A stretch of 64,000 nt of DNA from Cohnella faecalis (GTDB lineage Bacteria; Bacillota; Bacilli; Paenibacillales; Paenibacillaceae), in contig NZ_QXJM01000016.1 of the NCBI RefSeq assembly GCF_003570905.1, positions 62,001-126,000 of the forward strand, written 5' to 3'. The first letter of the stretch is position 1. Every line of letters starts with the position of its first letter. The notes beneath the pieces are model-generated. The model was not told the origin of the DNA. It ran no database searches and was given only the letters and a program-made list of their open reading frames with translations. The position numbers and the translations under genes were made by a program. Positions 46,901 to 57,201 of the stretch are shown in pieces.

Positions 46901-48868
46901 AGCCAGGCCGACCACGGCGCTTATATCGGTCACGGCTCCAACCTGGTTTTCGACGGCATAAAGGTGTCGAATTCGCCGGGCGGCGGCTTGCAGTTTTACG
47001 CTGGCGACAATTACGACATTCATGCGACGGATATCGTCGTCAAGAACAGCGTATTCTCCGAATCCAAGTACGGTCTGATCCTTGTCGGCATCGAAAGAGT
47101 GACGGTAACCAACAATACTTTCTATAACAGTTGGGAAAACGATTTGTATCTCGATTGGAACGTACGCAATAACCTGTTCCAGAACAACATCTTCTATAAT
47201 GACCGCACGGAGGAGTATGATTCAGTCTACGGGAAAGTGAAGCCGGTCATTATCGGTTACCAGTACAATGTCGTCAGAACAAATTCCGACCAGACCACAA
47301 CCCCTATGGTAGTCGGGAACACATTCAGAAATAACATGTACGATTACAAAACATTCCCGGCGAATGCTCAATTCGTCACGAATGTCATGTCGATCAAAGA
47401 TTTTATGACAGCCGAGAATGCGGCGGCGACCAATAACAGGTACACTAATATGTTCAAAGGGAATGTAAGCTTTAAAGGTTCTATCGCCGGCGCAGCGGAC
47501 GAATATGAGAGAGCTCAAAGAATATTTGACGATATTCTGGATGTTACTTCTGCCAGCGCTAGCATCAACAAAGGGGTAAGTGAAAACGCTCCGAATGTCG
47601 ATATACTGGGGCGCGCCAGAGTGGGTAAGCCCGATTTGGGTGCGTACGAGTACATTCCTAGCCATACGGACAATGGCGGAAACACGGGTGGAGGAGGAAC
47701 GACTCCGGTCGTCCCAAGCGGCGAAGCCGAAGGAACGATAGCCAATCCCGCTCTTGATTCCAAGACAGGCATCGCCAGCGCCAAGATGACTGCGGAAGAG
47801 CTGGAAAATGCTCTGAAGTCTGCTTCAATAGAAGCGGATGGAACGAAGAGAATCGAGATTAAGCTGCCCGACACGCAAAACGCCGGAGCTTATTCGGTAG
47901 AGATACCGAATCCCGCAGCTGCCTCGACGGATTCCGTTGTGCTTGTAATAAGCACTTCTGCAGGCACAGTAAGCATTCCGAATTCCGTTCTGAACGCAGC
48001 CGGTGCGGACAATATCGTGCTGAACATTGGGGCGGCACATTCATCGGCGATCGGAACTCGACCTGCGGTAACCGTGACGCTAACGGAAGGCGGAAAACCG
48101 ATAGCGCTGACCGCAGGGAATGACAAGGTCGAGGTCATGCTTCCGTATACGCCGACAGCGGAAGAACGGAAGCATGCAGAGAGCATTACGGTATGGAGAG
48201 TGGACAGCGAAGGGAAAGCAATAGCCGTTCCAAGCGCCAGATATGACAAGGCGGCAGGAGTTATCGTCTTCGAAGCGGAAGCTCAGGGAACTTATGCAGT
48301 TGCGGACGGCTTCAAGACCTTCAATGATGTGGAGAAGATCGCGTGGGCGAAGCATCCTGTCGAGGTGCTTGCATCCAAAGGAATCATCCACGGCTTGTCG
48401 GCCGATCGGTTCGCGCCAACCGCCAATATTAGCAGGGGAGATTTTGTGGCGCTGCTTGTAAGAACGTTGGGGCTGCAAGCTGCCGCGAATGTCAACTTTG
48501 ACGATGTGAAGACCGGCGACTACTACTATGAGGAAATCGCCATCGCCAGAAGTCTCGGCATCGCGTCGGGCGTGGACCAAGGCCTGTTCAACCCGAAAAA
48601 GAGCATTAGCAGACAGGATATGATCGTTCTGACGAACAGGGCGCTGCAAGCGGCCGGCTTGCTGAAGCCGGGCGCAACGGGCAATGAGCTGGACAAGTTC
48701 GCGGACAAGTCCAATGTATCGGATTATGCGCGCGAAACAGTATCCGCGCTGGTCAAGGAAGGAATCATTGCCGGATCGGGCGGCAAGCTGAATCCTCTCG
48801 GCATGACGACCCGCTCTGAAGCGGCGGTGCTGTTGTACAACATATATAATAAAAGATATCCTCTCTAA
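40968..48868 (+). pseudogene. Giant beta-helix SLH surface protein, frameshifted
   Basis: Reads as about 2633 aa if one base is restored near 43783-43787, where SNDGWD of the first frame (40968 onward) joins LYFQEAKAKAGSYGKIFNN of the second (to 48868). AAGGAGG precedes the ATG; the signal peptide ends GFASA. The body consists of at least five right-handed parallel beta-helix modules, each opening with a phrase like YYVSNDGDDGSAGSNAEPFKTLAKG or YYISSNGSDANLGTIDSPKRT and continuing with repeated NNxF strands. A Big_5-type domain (PSANLNYDSTYTVTV) lies near residue 690-770. Three SLH domains (KIAWAKHPVEVLASKGIIHG onward) end the protein. Such modules bind or cleave polysaccharides at the cell surface. 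Confidence 0.85.
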
Positions 48869-48896
48869 GCGCGTTTCAAATCGAATAGGAAACGGA

Positions 48897-48930
48897 GAAA
48901 GCCCTTCGCAATTTGGAGGGCTTTCTTTTG
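48897..48930 (+). terminator. Terminator after the beta-helix gene
   Basis: 9-bp stem GAAAGCCCT / AGGGCTTTC with an 11-base loop, then TTTTG. Confidence 0.85.
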
Positions 48931-49069
48931 ATTCCAAGATGGGAGGCTGGAGTGTGCCGGCCGCTTCTATGACGGTTCGGGCGGGTCCTATGCGGGCAAA
49001 GTATCGGCCGTGCAGTGCGAAGTCGGCTTGCAGCCGGAAGGTCTGCAAGGACCAGAGGGACATATTGTG

Positions 49070-49946
49070 CGGTCGAGAGCGCAATAGTGGGACGAGGTAC
49101 CATACAATCGGCGGAAAGTGTGATTGAGAGCGCAACAGTGGGACGAGGTACCATAAAATCGGCGGAAAGTGTGGTCGAGAGCGCAACAGTGGGACGAGGT
49201 ACCATTCATTCGGCAAGTAGTGTGATCCAGAGCGCAACAGTGGGATGAGGTACCCTACATACGGCGGATAGTGCGGTCGAGAGCGCAACAGTGGGACGAG
49301 GTACCATACATTCCGCGGGAAGTGTGATTGAGAGCGCAACAGTAGGACGAGGTACCATACATTCGGCGGGAAGCGCGGTCGAGAGCGCAACAGTGGGACG
49401 AGGTACTATACATTCGGCGGGAAGTGTGATCGAGATCGCAACAGTGGGAGGAGGTACCATACAATCGGCGGGAAATGTGGTCGAGAGCGCAACAGTGGGA
49501 CGAGGTACCATACATTCGGCGGGAAGTGTGATCGAGATCGCAACAGTGGGAGGAGGTACCATACAATCGGCGGATAGTGCGGTCGAGAGCGCAACAGTGG
49601 GACGAGGTACCATACATTCGGCGGGAAGCGCGGTCGAGAGCGCAACAGTGGGACGAGGTACCATACATTCGGCGGATAGTGCGGTCGAGAGCGCAACAGT
49701 GGGACGAGGTACCATACATTCCGCGGGAAGTGTGATTGAGCGCGCAACAGTGGGAGGAGGTACCATACATTCGGCGGATAGTGCGGTCGAGTGCGCAACA
49801 GTGGGAAGAGGTACCCTACATTCGGCGGATAGTGCGGTCGAGAGCGCAACAGTGGGAAGAGGTACCATACAATCGGCGGGAAATGTGGTCGAGCGCGCAA
49901 CAGTGGGAGGAGGTACCATACATTCGGCGGAAAGTGTGATCGAACT
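49070..49946. repeat. 51-bp tandem repeat array, about 17 copies
   Basis: The unit contains CGAGAGCGCAACAGTGGGAC, then GAGGTACCATACATTCGG and CGGGAAGTGTGATC or CGGATAGTGCGGT. Seventeen GGTACC/GGTACT boxes occur at 51-base intervals. Because 51 is a multiple of three, several frames on both strands stay open (for example VGRGTIHSAGSVIESAT on plus), but none has a start with a ribosome binding site. Copies vary at fixed positions only (CATTC/CAATC; GTGTGAT/GTGCGGT/GCGCGGT). Probably non-coding and expandable. Confidence 0.9.
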
Positions 49947-49950
49947 TGCA

Positions 49951-49985
49951 AGGGGCTGTCCCAAAAATAAATTGGGACAGCCCCT
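49951..49985 (-). terminator. Bidirectional hairpin after the DegT gene
   Basis: 14-bp perfect inverted repeat AGGGGCTGTCCCAA / TTGGGACAGCCCCT around AAATAAA, 12 bases after the minus-strand stop. The same type of sequence (GGGGCTGTCCCAA) is common at IS ends, so it may also be a relic of one. Confidence 0.6.
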
Positions 49986-49996
49986 CTTGCATGATG

Positions 49997-51334
49997 CTAT
50001 TTGCGCTTGAACATATTCCAGCCGCCCATCGAAGCGGGATTGCCCGTATCGCCTTCGAGCAGCTCCTTATAGTTCAGCGCCGCCTTGCGGAAGGCGAGCG
50101 CGTACTGCTCGATCTCCTGCGGCCGATAATGCTTGAACCAAGGAATCGCGTACACGCGGGCTGCGATCCCACCGCTCACCGGCAGGTCCGCGTCCAGCGT
50201 CCGGACGTCGCGCTCCGAGTTCGCGACCCGCGTCGGGCGGCCATGTCCGTACACGTCCGCTTCCTTGAACAGCGGGTGGGTGTGCAGCGGAAGATTGCAG
50301 CCCGGCACGCAATCCTCGACGCCTTCGGCTCTGACCGCTTCGCAGAATCGCGATACGGACAAGCCTCCCAGCTCTTCCGTACGGTAGTGGCCGTGTGCGG
50401 CGTACCAGCCGCCCATCAAGCTGTCCGAACCCGGCGCGGTACGGTGCGCCCGGAGACCGGGCACTCCCTCCAGCAGATCCCAGAAGTAATTCATGGCGCG
50501 GCGAATTTCCGCTTGTCTCTCTTCGTAATGCCGGAGCTGAACCCGTCCGACCGCGGAGCTTAGCTGGTGCATCCGATGTTTGGCCCCGCCTAGCGGGAGT
50601 CCGATGTAAGGCTTCAGAGCTTCGGATTGAATCTCTTGGTTGAAGCGTTCGTAGTGGCCGAAGGCAAGCGCGCGCTCGTAGATCTCCCGTTCGTTCGTGA
50701 CGAGCATGCCGGCTTCGCCGACCGCTAGCGACTTGCCGGCCATTAGGGACATCGCCCCGACATGTCCGATCGTCCCAAGCTTGCGGCCTTTGTAGATGCC
50801 GCCCTGGGCGTGGGATACGTCTTCGATTACTTTCAGCTTGTACTTGTCGGCGATGGCCATGATCGGATCCATATCGGCGGGATGACCGAAGTAGTGGACG
50901 ACGACGATCGCCTTCGTCCGCTCGCCGATCCGATGCTCGATATCGTTCGGATCGAGGCACAGGCTGACCGGGTCGATATCCGCGAACACAACCGTCGAGC
51001 CAAGCGAATAAGCGGGCGCGCCCGAAGCCCAGTACGTAATGCTCGGACAGATGACTTCGTCGCCGATGCCCACGCCGCAGCCGTACATGGCAGCTTGAAG
51101 GGAAGCCGTCCCGTTGTTGAAGCCGAGCGCGTAATCGACCTCAAGCCATTGCCTGAAGTCCGCCTCGAACTGCATCGTGACGTCCGTGCCGGACATCGCG
51201 CCCCTGCGCAGCACCTCCAGCGCCGCTTCCTCGTCCTCTTTCGTAACGATGGGCCAAGTAAATAGATCCCCAGGCGCGTCGGTTACCGCCTTCGGGCCGC
51301 CGAACAAAGCCAGTCGATTCTCTTTATCGGACAT
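49997..51334 (-). CDS. DegT/DnrJ/EryC1-family aminotransferase
   Basis: A 445-aa PLP-dependent sugar/cyclitol aminotransferase. Visible: FNNGTASLQAAMYGCG (cofactor phosphate loop), DEVICPSITYWASGAPAYSLG, VVHYFGHPADMDPIMAIAD, VIEDVSHAQGGIYKG (Asp binding the PLP ring) and MAGKSLAVGEAGML with the Schiff-base Lys. TTGGAGG lies before the ATG. Members transaminate keto-sugars or inosose. It is the last gene of a minus-strand run and follows the Gfo/Idh dehydrogenase by 50 bases; a dehydrogenase making a ketone and an aminotransferase using it is a usual pairing. The sister enzyme at 52309-53553 is related but clearly diverged. Confidence 0.9.
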   Translation of the reverse strand: MSDKENRLALFGGPKAVTDAPGDLFTWPIVTKEDEEAALEVLRRGAMSGTDVTMQFEADFRQWLEVDYALGFNNGTASLQAAMYGCGVGIGDEVICPSITYWASGAPAYSLGSTVVFADIDPVSLCLDPNDIEHRIGERTKAIVVVHYFGHPADMDPIMAIADKYKLKVIEDVSHAQGGIYKGRKLGTIGHVGAMSLMAGKSLAVGEAGMLVTNEREIYERALAFGHYERFNQEIQSEALKPYIGLPLGGAKHRMHQLSSAVGRVQLRHYEERQAEIRRAMNYFWDLLEGVPGLRAHRTAPGSDSLMGGWYAAHGHYRTEELGGLSVSRFCEAVRAEGVEDCVPGCNLPLHTHPLFKEADVYGHGRPTRVANSERDVRTLDADLPVSGGIAARVYAIPWFKHYRPQEIEQYALAFRKAALNYKELLEGDTGNPASMGGWNMFKRK

Positions 51335-51384
51335 GATAACGGTACCTCCAAATTAGTGTCGTCGTGAGGACGCCTGCCGAAGAG

Positions 51385-52305
51385 CTATCGGTTCAGCCTC
51401 AGCTCGACGCTGCGTCCCGTCTCTCGGCTCTCGTTCGCGCATTCTATGAAGTGAATAATCTCCAACGTCTCCCCCAGATCGATGTCGGCTTCTCCGGTAT
51501 GGAAGAGACGCATCACTTGCTCCAGCATCGAGGCATAGAAGGGCTTGGAATGCGAGCTGATGTCTGCATAATAAGCTGCCGCTTCGCCATGCACGAGCAC
51601 GCCGAACTTGTTGTTCCCCTTGCGATTGCCGCGAATCGTGCCGATTCGTCCGTCCGCCCAAGTGCCGACCACCAGATCGTAGTCGGCGTTCGTCTCCGCG
51701 GCGACGCGGACGCAGCCGGCGCCCATTACGCGGTACAGCATCTCGACCATGTGGATGCCGTACCAGAACAACCCCGGCTGCGTGGCCTGGATCGCCATCG
51801 GTCCGTAACAGTCCGCGCCGGCGATCGGATCGCCGCCCATTCGGCGCAGCTGCTCGGACAGCGCTTCCGCGTAACGGAGCGACGAGCAGCTCATCAGAGG
51901 GACGCGGTACCGCTCCGCGAGCGCGATCATCTCCCTAGCCTCTTGCGTCGAGAGGGCGAAGGGCTTGTCGACGAACACGGGCTTGCCGAAGGGAGCGAGC
52001 TTGCGGAATTGGTCCAGGTGGACGCGTCCGTCGACCGATTCGAGCAGAATGGCGTCGCACGACTCGGCGACGGCTTCTTCGGAGTCCAGCAGCGTTACGC
52101 CGAACTTGTTCGCCAGCTCGTCCGTATACGGTTGCAGTCGGGCATAGCTCAGCTCGAAGTCGGGGGAAGCGACCCCCGGATACGCCGCCCGGATGTTCCC
52201 GCCGGGTATATGATAGGGGTGCCCCGGATCGTTCAGCAGCTCGGCGAACGCGGTGACGTGCGAGGTGTCGAGACCGACGATGCCGAGCTTTAACGAACTT
52301 TGCAT
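51385..52305 (-). CDS. Gfo/Idh/MocA-family oxidoreductase
   Basis: 306 aa. The N-terminal Rossmann start is KLGIVGLDTSHVTAFAELL, an atypical GxxGxxxxH version of the GxGxxG loop; the family EKP-type signature appears as KPVFVDKPFALS, giving the catalytic Lys. The C-terminal dimer domain is shorter than usual. It would oxidise a sugar or cyclitol hydroxyl with NAD(P). GGGGAGGAG precedes the ATG. It starts three bases after the preceding aminotransferase stop, so the pair is translationally coupled. Confidence 0.85.
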   Translation of the reverse strand: MQSSLKLGIVGLDTSHVTAFAELLNDPGHPYHIPGGNIRAAYPGVASPDFELSYARLQPYTDELANKFGVTLLDSEEAVAESCDAILLESVDGRVHLDQFRKLAPFGKPVFVDKPFALSTQEAREMIALAERYRVPLMSCSSLRYAEALSEQLRRMGGDPIAGADCYGPMAIQATQPGLFWYGIHMVEMLYRVMGAGCVRVAAETNADYDLVVGTWADGRIGTIRGNRKGNNKFGVLVHGEAAAYYADISSHSKPFYASMLEQVMRLFHTGEADIDLGETLEIIHFIECANESRETGRSVELRLNR

Positions 52306-52308
52306 CGG

Positions 52309-53553
52309 TTAGCTCCTCCCCGGCATTCGATAATAGGCCGCTACTTTGCGGATCGCCGCGACCATGTCGCGAATATCGTCCGCCGTATAGAACTCGCTGA
52401 TCCCCATGCGGACGGACGTCTGCAAAATCGCTTCGGCGTTCGGGCAAATACCTTGGTCGTACGATACGTCCGAGAGGCTGAAAGGATAATTCGTGCCCGG
52501 GTAGGCTTCTTTCTTCTGGAACATGGGCTGCAAGTAGACCGGCTGCGGAATGTAGCCGCGAATGCTCGGGATTCCCTCCGCATTGAGAGCGGCGACGAAC
52601 TCGTCCACGGTTGCGTTCAGCAGGCTCGTATCCAGCCGGAACAGATAGAACCAGTAGGAGCTCGCAGAGCCTTCCGTGATGGCAGGGGGCAAAATGCCGG
52701 GAATGCCGGCCAACCCTGCGGTCAGCGTGGCGCCGTATTCCTTGCGCTTGTCGCAGATCCAGGCGAGCTTGTCCAGCTGGGCGATGCCGACCGCGCCTTG
52801 AAGCTCGGTCATGCGGTAGTTCGGCGCCAAATGATGGATATCGCGGTTTACCTTCGTATCGAAGCGCTGATAGTTTTTGTCGGCGAACGCGTGGGCGATC
52901 GTGTAGTCCTCCTCGTCACCCGAGTTGATCGTGACCATCCCGCCGTCGCCCGTCGAGATGTGCTTGAAGTCGTTCGTGCTGAAGCAACCGTAATCGCCGA
53001 TCGTCCCGACAAGCTTGCCCTTGTACTCGCTCAGATAGCTCTGCGCGCAGTCCTCGATGACCTTCAAGTTGTGCTTGCGCGCGATCGCCATGATGGCGTC
53101 CATGTCGCAGGGGTTGCCTGCCAGATGTACGGCGACGATCGCTTTGGTTCGCTTCGTAATTCTGGCTTCGACGGAGGCCGGGTCCAGGTTGTACGTGTCC
53201 GGCAGCACGTCGGCGAATACCGGGATCGCGTTCTGGTACAGAATGCCGACGACCGTCCCCTGATCGGTGATCGGGCTCGTGATCACTTCGTCCCCCGCGG
53301 TGACGCCGGCCGCGCCGAGCGCGACGTGGATGGCTGCCGTGCCCGAGCTTGTCGCGACGCTGTACTTGACGCCGTACATCTCGTTAAATTTTTGCAGGAA
53401 CCGCTTTACCTTCGCGCCGTAGTGGTAGAACAGCGTATCTTGCTCAAGCGCTTCGCGCAGCTCCTGCAGCTCCTCCTCGCCGAACCGTCGGCCGGTGCCG
53501 AACGGAATGGATTTGACCTTCGCTCCGCCATGGATCGCTAATTGCTCTGACAT
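52309..53553 (-). CDS. DegT/DnrJ/EryC1-family aminotransferase
   Basis: 414 aa from the ATG at 53553 (MSEQLAIHGGAKVKSIPFG), nine bases after ACGGAGGG; the in-frame ATG at 53571 lies on that binding site and is rejected. PLP motifs: SSGTAAIHVALGAAGVTAGDEVI, AVHLAGNPCDMDAIMAIARKH, VIEDCAQSYLSEYKG, and CFSTNDFKHISTGDGGMV, where the expected Schiff-base Lys is in NDFKH. It probably aminates a keto-sugar or keto-cyclitol. It lies in the same run as the Gfo/Idh dehydrogenase and the second aminotransferase. Confidence 0.9.
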   Translation of the reverse strand: MSEQLAIHGGAKVKSIPFGTGRRFGEEELQELREALEQDTLFYHYGAKVKRFLQKFNEMYGVKYSVATSSGTAAIHVALGAAGVTAGDEVITSPITDQGTVVGILYQNAIPVFADVLPDTYNLDPASVEARITKRTKAIVAVHLAGNPCDMDAIMAIARKHNLKVIEDCAQSYLSEYKGKLVGTIGDYGCFSTNDFKHISTGDGGMVTINSGDEEDYTIAHAFADKNYQRFDTKVNRDIHHLAPNYRMTELQGAVGIAQLDKLAWICDKRKEYGATLTAGLAGIPGILPPAITEGSASSYWFYLFRLDTSLLNATVDEFVAALNAEGIPSIRGYIPQPVYLQPMFQKKEAYPGTNYPFSLSDVSYDQGICPNAEAILQTSVRMGISEFYTADDIRDMVAAIRKVAAYYRMPGRS

Positions 53554-53571
53554 TGTGAATCCCTCCGTCAT

Positions 53572-55388
53572 TTATCGATTGAGTACGTAAAGGGTCGAGT
53601 CGACCGCAAAATAAAGCTTGCCGTCATGCATGACGGATGCCCGCACATAGCCGGGAACCTCGGACACGAAGACGCCCGAGCCGGACGCCGCGTCGATTTC
53701 CCAATACTGTCCGCCGCCGTATGCGCCCGCTATCCGGTCGTCGATCGCGACAAGCCAGCTGCTGGCGTGACCGATTGGCACCGAATGGACGAACGCAAGG
53801 CGGTCCGGGTCGAAAATCCATATATCGTCGCCGACGCCGATCAGAACGTTGCCGCCAATCGCGACGATGGCGTTGCCCGCTTCCTGTTCGGGCTCGAACG
53901 TCTCCTCGTGAATGAGTCCGCGTCCGGGCGCCCATACGCCGAATCGGCATTGAACCTCCCGATGGGCCAGACCGCTGGCGCCGCCGTTAGTCGTGAAGTA
54001 CACGTACTTCGCATCGGCGGCTACGCCTGCAACCTGCTGACCGGGCACGGGATCGAGCCAGCCCTCGACGGCCAGCGTGGCGGGGTCGATCCGCGACAAG
54101 CCGCCGCCATACGTGCCGTACTTGGCCGACCATCCCGTCCAGATACCGCCGTCGGGTCCGATCGCGCTGCGGCCTTCAGGACGAATAAGCTCGGGCGCGA
54201 CCGACCGCAGCGTGCGCGGATTGACGTTGTTCAGTTGGTCCCAGGGAGCATCGGGATCGAAGACGATATGGTCGCCCCCTACGTAAGCGGTCAGAAACAG
54301 CCGGCCGCCGGCGAACTGCATGCCGTACACTTCGCCGCCCGCATTGCATACCGAAGAGGAGCTCCAGCTCTTTCCGGATGCGGGATCGAGTCGGAATATC
54401 GTCTGGCCGAAGCCGCTGGCTCCCCATATCCGTCCCTGTCCGTCGGATTGGAGCGTGAATATCGCCGTGGCCGGAGCGGGAACGGGAATGCGTTTCAATT
54501 CGGCCTCGACCGGCTCGTCCGAATCAACCGGTCCGTCCGGTTCCGGAACGATGAAGTAGTCCTGGCCCTCACGCCCGCAAGCCGGTTGCCGACCAATCGC
54601 CGCACGGGGATGCGCTGCCCGTTGGACAAGGCGACCGATGTGCGGGGGGTGAGCTCTTTCGCGAGGTCTCCCGCGAACGGGAGCAGCGTCGCGGCGTTAT
54701 AGTAGGAGAGGGCGCCGTCCTTCTCCGCGCAGACGAGCCGGTCCGTCGCCCACCGGATCTGCTCGCCCGGCTCGCCGAACGACCGAAATGTGCCGTCCTT
54801 CAAGTCGTAAGCGGTCATGCCGGTCGTGTCGAAGCCGTAGTTAGCAAGGATATAGCCGGGCGCCTCTCCCCATACGGGACGGCTGTACTGATTGGCGGCA
54901 TTGCCTGATACTTTCCCCAGGTTGGTCAACGTATGGCTGTCCGGATCGTACTTGATGAGCGAGCATCCCGGGTAGGTGCCGCCGTAGACGTTCCCGTCCG
55001 AGCCGACCGTCAGCTGCCAGAAATAAAATTCGCCTTCGGCCGCCAACGCCTGCGCCCAGCGTCTCGTTCGCAAATCCAGTACGTGCAAGTACGCTTGGCC
55101 GACGCAAGTGCCGACGACCAGCTTCTCGTCCCCCAGGTTTGCGAGCCCCCATGCGCCCGCGCCAACGGGCAGCTCAAGGCTCTCGCCTTCCCCCGTTAAC
55201 GGATCTATCAGAATGAGGCTTCCGGTCGCGCCCATCGCATAGTTGGAGAGAACCAGCTTCTCTCGGTTGTCCAGCGGGTCGGTCACGACGGCTGATGCCA
55301 GAATATTAAAGTTGCGGCATGGTTGTCCCAAGCTTGAATACGATGGATGCTTCATTCGCTGACCCGGTTCCCTTCGCGTTAGGCTCAT
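53572..55388 (-). pseudogene. Beta-propeller-like protein, frameshifted
   Basis: Two frames give one protein of about 605 aa: 55388 down to ~54570 (MSLTRREPG... to GNRLAGV) and ~54570 down to 53572. Between them the bridge EGQDYFIVPEPDGPVDSDEP is found in the second frame, so one base is missing near 54568-54575. Repeating segments with GxDGxIWxGxxxxYGxxGGGL, YFTTNG, GVGDDIWIFDPD and YFWQLTVGSDGNVYGGTYPGCSL have the blade pattern of beta-propellers (NHL/lyase-like). No signal peptide is seen, so probably cytoplasmic. It may bind or modify the imported sugar. The ATG at 55355 is another possible start. Confidence 0.65.
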
Positions 55389-55431
55389 ATGCCGTTGCCG
55401 GCGTCATCTCCTCGATTGAAAGGGGATGAAA

Positions 55432-55462
55432 AAAGCCCAAGATCATCTTGGGCTTTTTTTCG
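55432..55462 (-). terminator. Terminator after the binding-protein gene
   Basis: 12-bp perfect stem AAAGCCCAAGAT / ATCTTGGGCTTT with T-runs on both sides, placed five bases past the minus-strand lipoprotein stop. It should limit read-through into the enzyme genes downstream, giving graded expression. Confidence 0.9.
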
Positions 55463-55466
55463 GATC

Positions 55467-57098
55467 TTATTGACCCATCTTCTTGAAGCCGGTCAAGGTT
55501 TTTCCTTTCAGGCTTTCGTTCATTTCCTTGATAATGTCCCCGCCGCCGTTTTTCATATAATCGGCTATGACCTTGTCCCAATTGGACAGCGGCAGCTCGC
55601 CCATGATCATCTTCACTTGCGCATCGATTACTTTATTGATGGCATCGGTGCCTTTGCCAGTGTTCAAGATAGGAGAGTAGCCGATATAGCCAGGGTCTAC
55701 GTATTCCTCATAATCGGAATACTCTTTTTCAAGCTGCTGCACATAAGGCTTGAGCAGCGGGTTATTCATAAGCTCTGAATATTTGTTGTCCAGTACGGAC
55801 GGTGCCCACATATTAGCGTCCGGCAAGTAGCTCGAAGGCATCAAGCCCTGATCCGGCTGGGTAAAGGTCGTGACGCTATTCTCATACGTATAGCCCGTAT
55901 TCGCTTTGCCGGAGCGGAAGTCGAATGTCTCGTTGTCCGGCGTACGCTCGCTCACCGGAATAAAGGTGCGGCCGTAGTCGACCAGGGACAGGATGCGGTT
56001 AATTTTGTCTTCGTCGCCTGCGAGCTTCGCATTCAGAACCGTGATCCGGTAGTATCCGCGTTGAGCGGTTAAGCCTTGGGTGCCGTCCGGCGCTACGAAC
56101 GGCGGGATGGAGGAAAGCTTGGCATTTGGCGCGACCGAGAGCAGGGAGTTAGCCAGATTCTCGTCCATGCCGCGGATGCCGCCCATGAACATGCCCGCTT
56201 TGCCGTTATAGAAGTCGGCTTGGCCGACTTCGAAGCCGGCGTTGGCGCCGAAGCCCTTCGTAATCGCGCCTTTCTTGTACAAATCCGTGAACATGATCAC
56301 ATTTTCTTTGTAGGCGTCGCTAATATAGCCCGGAATCAGGTTGCCGTCGGCATTTTTGTGATACCAAGCGTCGCGATCCCAGTAAGCGCCCATCGCGTAA
56401 GACGGAGATGCGCCAGGGCCCATGACCAATCCATACGTATCTTTTTTGCCGTTTTTGTCCGGATCGTCATTGGTGAAGGCTAGCGCGACTTTGGCCAGCT
56501 CTTCATAACTGGTCGGCATTTGCAAGCCGAGGTTGTCCAGCCAATCCTGACGGATGACCCAGTTCTGGGTCGGGTTATTCGGATAATAGCGCGGGATGCC
56601 CCAGATTTTTCCGTCCTTCGAGGTGACGATCGCCCACACCTCTTCGGGCACCGCCGCCAGCGTTGGATATTTCTTAATATAGTCGTTGAGCGGAAGGAAC
56701 GCTCCTTGTTCAGCCCAGGTGTGCAGGGTGCCGCCGGCCAAGTATTCTTCTATGCCGAGCACGTCGGGCATGTCGCCGCCCGCGATCGTGGTAGACATCT
56801 TCTCTTGATAGCCTTCATACGGTACGATCGTCGGTTTGTAATCGATGTTGAACTTTTCGTTAAGGAGCTTCACGCCTTGTCCGTCGGATGGAGGGATTTT
56901 CCCATACGTAAAGTCGAGCATGGAGATCGTGTACTTCTTACCGGTGTCCGGGCTGCCGGATGCCGAGCTGCTGGCCGTCGGGCTGCCGGACGCCGGAGCG
57001 GAAGGACTCGAAGAATTGTCATTTGACGAACATGCTGCCATTACGAACAATAGAGAGAATGCAAGTGCGGGCATTGCGATTTTTTTCAACTTGTTCAT
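55467..57098 (-). CDS. Carbohydrate ABC transporter substrate-binding lipoprotein
   Basis: 543 aa from the ATG at 57098, behind AAGGGGATAACAGG; the longer frame upstream lacks a signal sequence. The lipoprotein signal MNKLKKIAMPALAFSLLFV ends in a lipobox MAAC, so it is anchored outside the membrane. A Ser/Pro/Gly linker follows (SSSPSAPASGSPTAS), then a family-1 solute-binding fold of the LplA type long found in Paenibacillaceae (NEKFNIDYKPTIVPYEGY, IWGIPRYYPNNPTQNWVIRQDWLDNLGLQMPTSYEEL, DPDKNGKKDTYGL, a Ca-like loop). It works with the two permeases just upstream; these systems share a MsmX-type ATPase encoded elsewhere. Confidence 0.9.
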   Translation of the reverse strand: MNKLKKIAMPALAFSLLFVMAACSSNDNSSSPSAPASGSPTASSSASGSPDTGKKYTISMLDFTYGKIPPSDGQGVKLLNEKFNIDYKPTIVPYEGYQEKMSTTIAGGDMPDVLGIEEYLAGGTLHTWAEQGAFLPLNDYIKKYPTLAAVPEEVWAIVTSKDGKIWGIPRYYPNNPTQNWVIRQDWLDNLGLQMPTSYEELAKVALAFTNDDPDKNGKKDTYGLVMGPGASPSYAMGAYWDRDAWYHKNADGNLIPGYISDAYKENVIMFTDLYKKGAITKGFGANAGFEVGQADFYNGKAGMFMGGIRGMDENLANSLLSVAPNAKLSSIPPFVAPDGTQGLTAQRGYYRITVLNAKLAGDEDKINRILSLVDYGRTFIPVSERTPDNETFDFRSGKANTGYTYENSVTTFTQPDQGLMPSSYLPDANMWAPSVLDNKYSELMNNPLLKPYVQQLEKEYSDYEEYVDPGYIGYSPILNTGKGTDAINKVIDAQVKMIMGELPLSNWDKVIADYMKNGGGDIIKEMNESLKGKTLTGFKKMGQ

Positions 57099-57201
57099 AG
57101 ACCTGTTATCCCCTTCACATCGAATTTGGTTGGAGCTGAGGCGCGATCCGGCATACTGCTGACTTTTCTTTGCTGCAATCATCCTTTTACCGAGCCTAAC
57201 A

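Noticed and set aside
49070..49946. CRISPR array or protein-coding repeat gene
   Set aside because: Units are contiguous with no unique spacers, no cas genes are near, and no frame has a start codon with a ribosome binding site. Open frames on both strands follow from the unit being a multiple of three.
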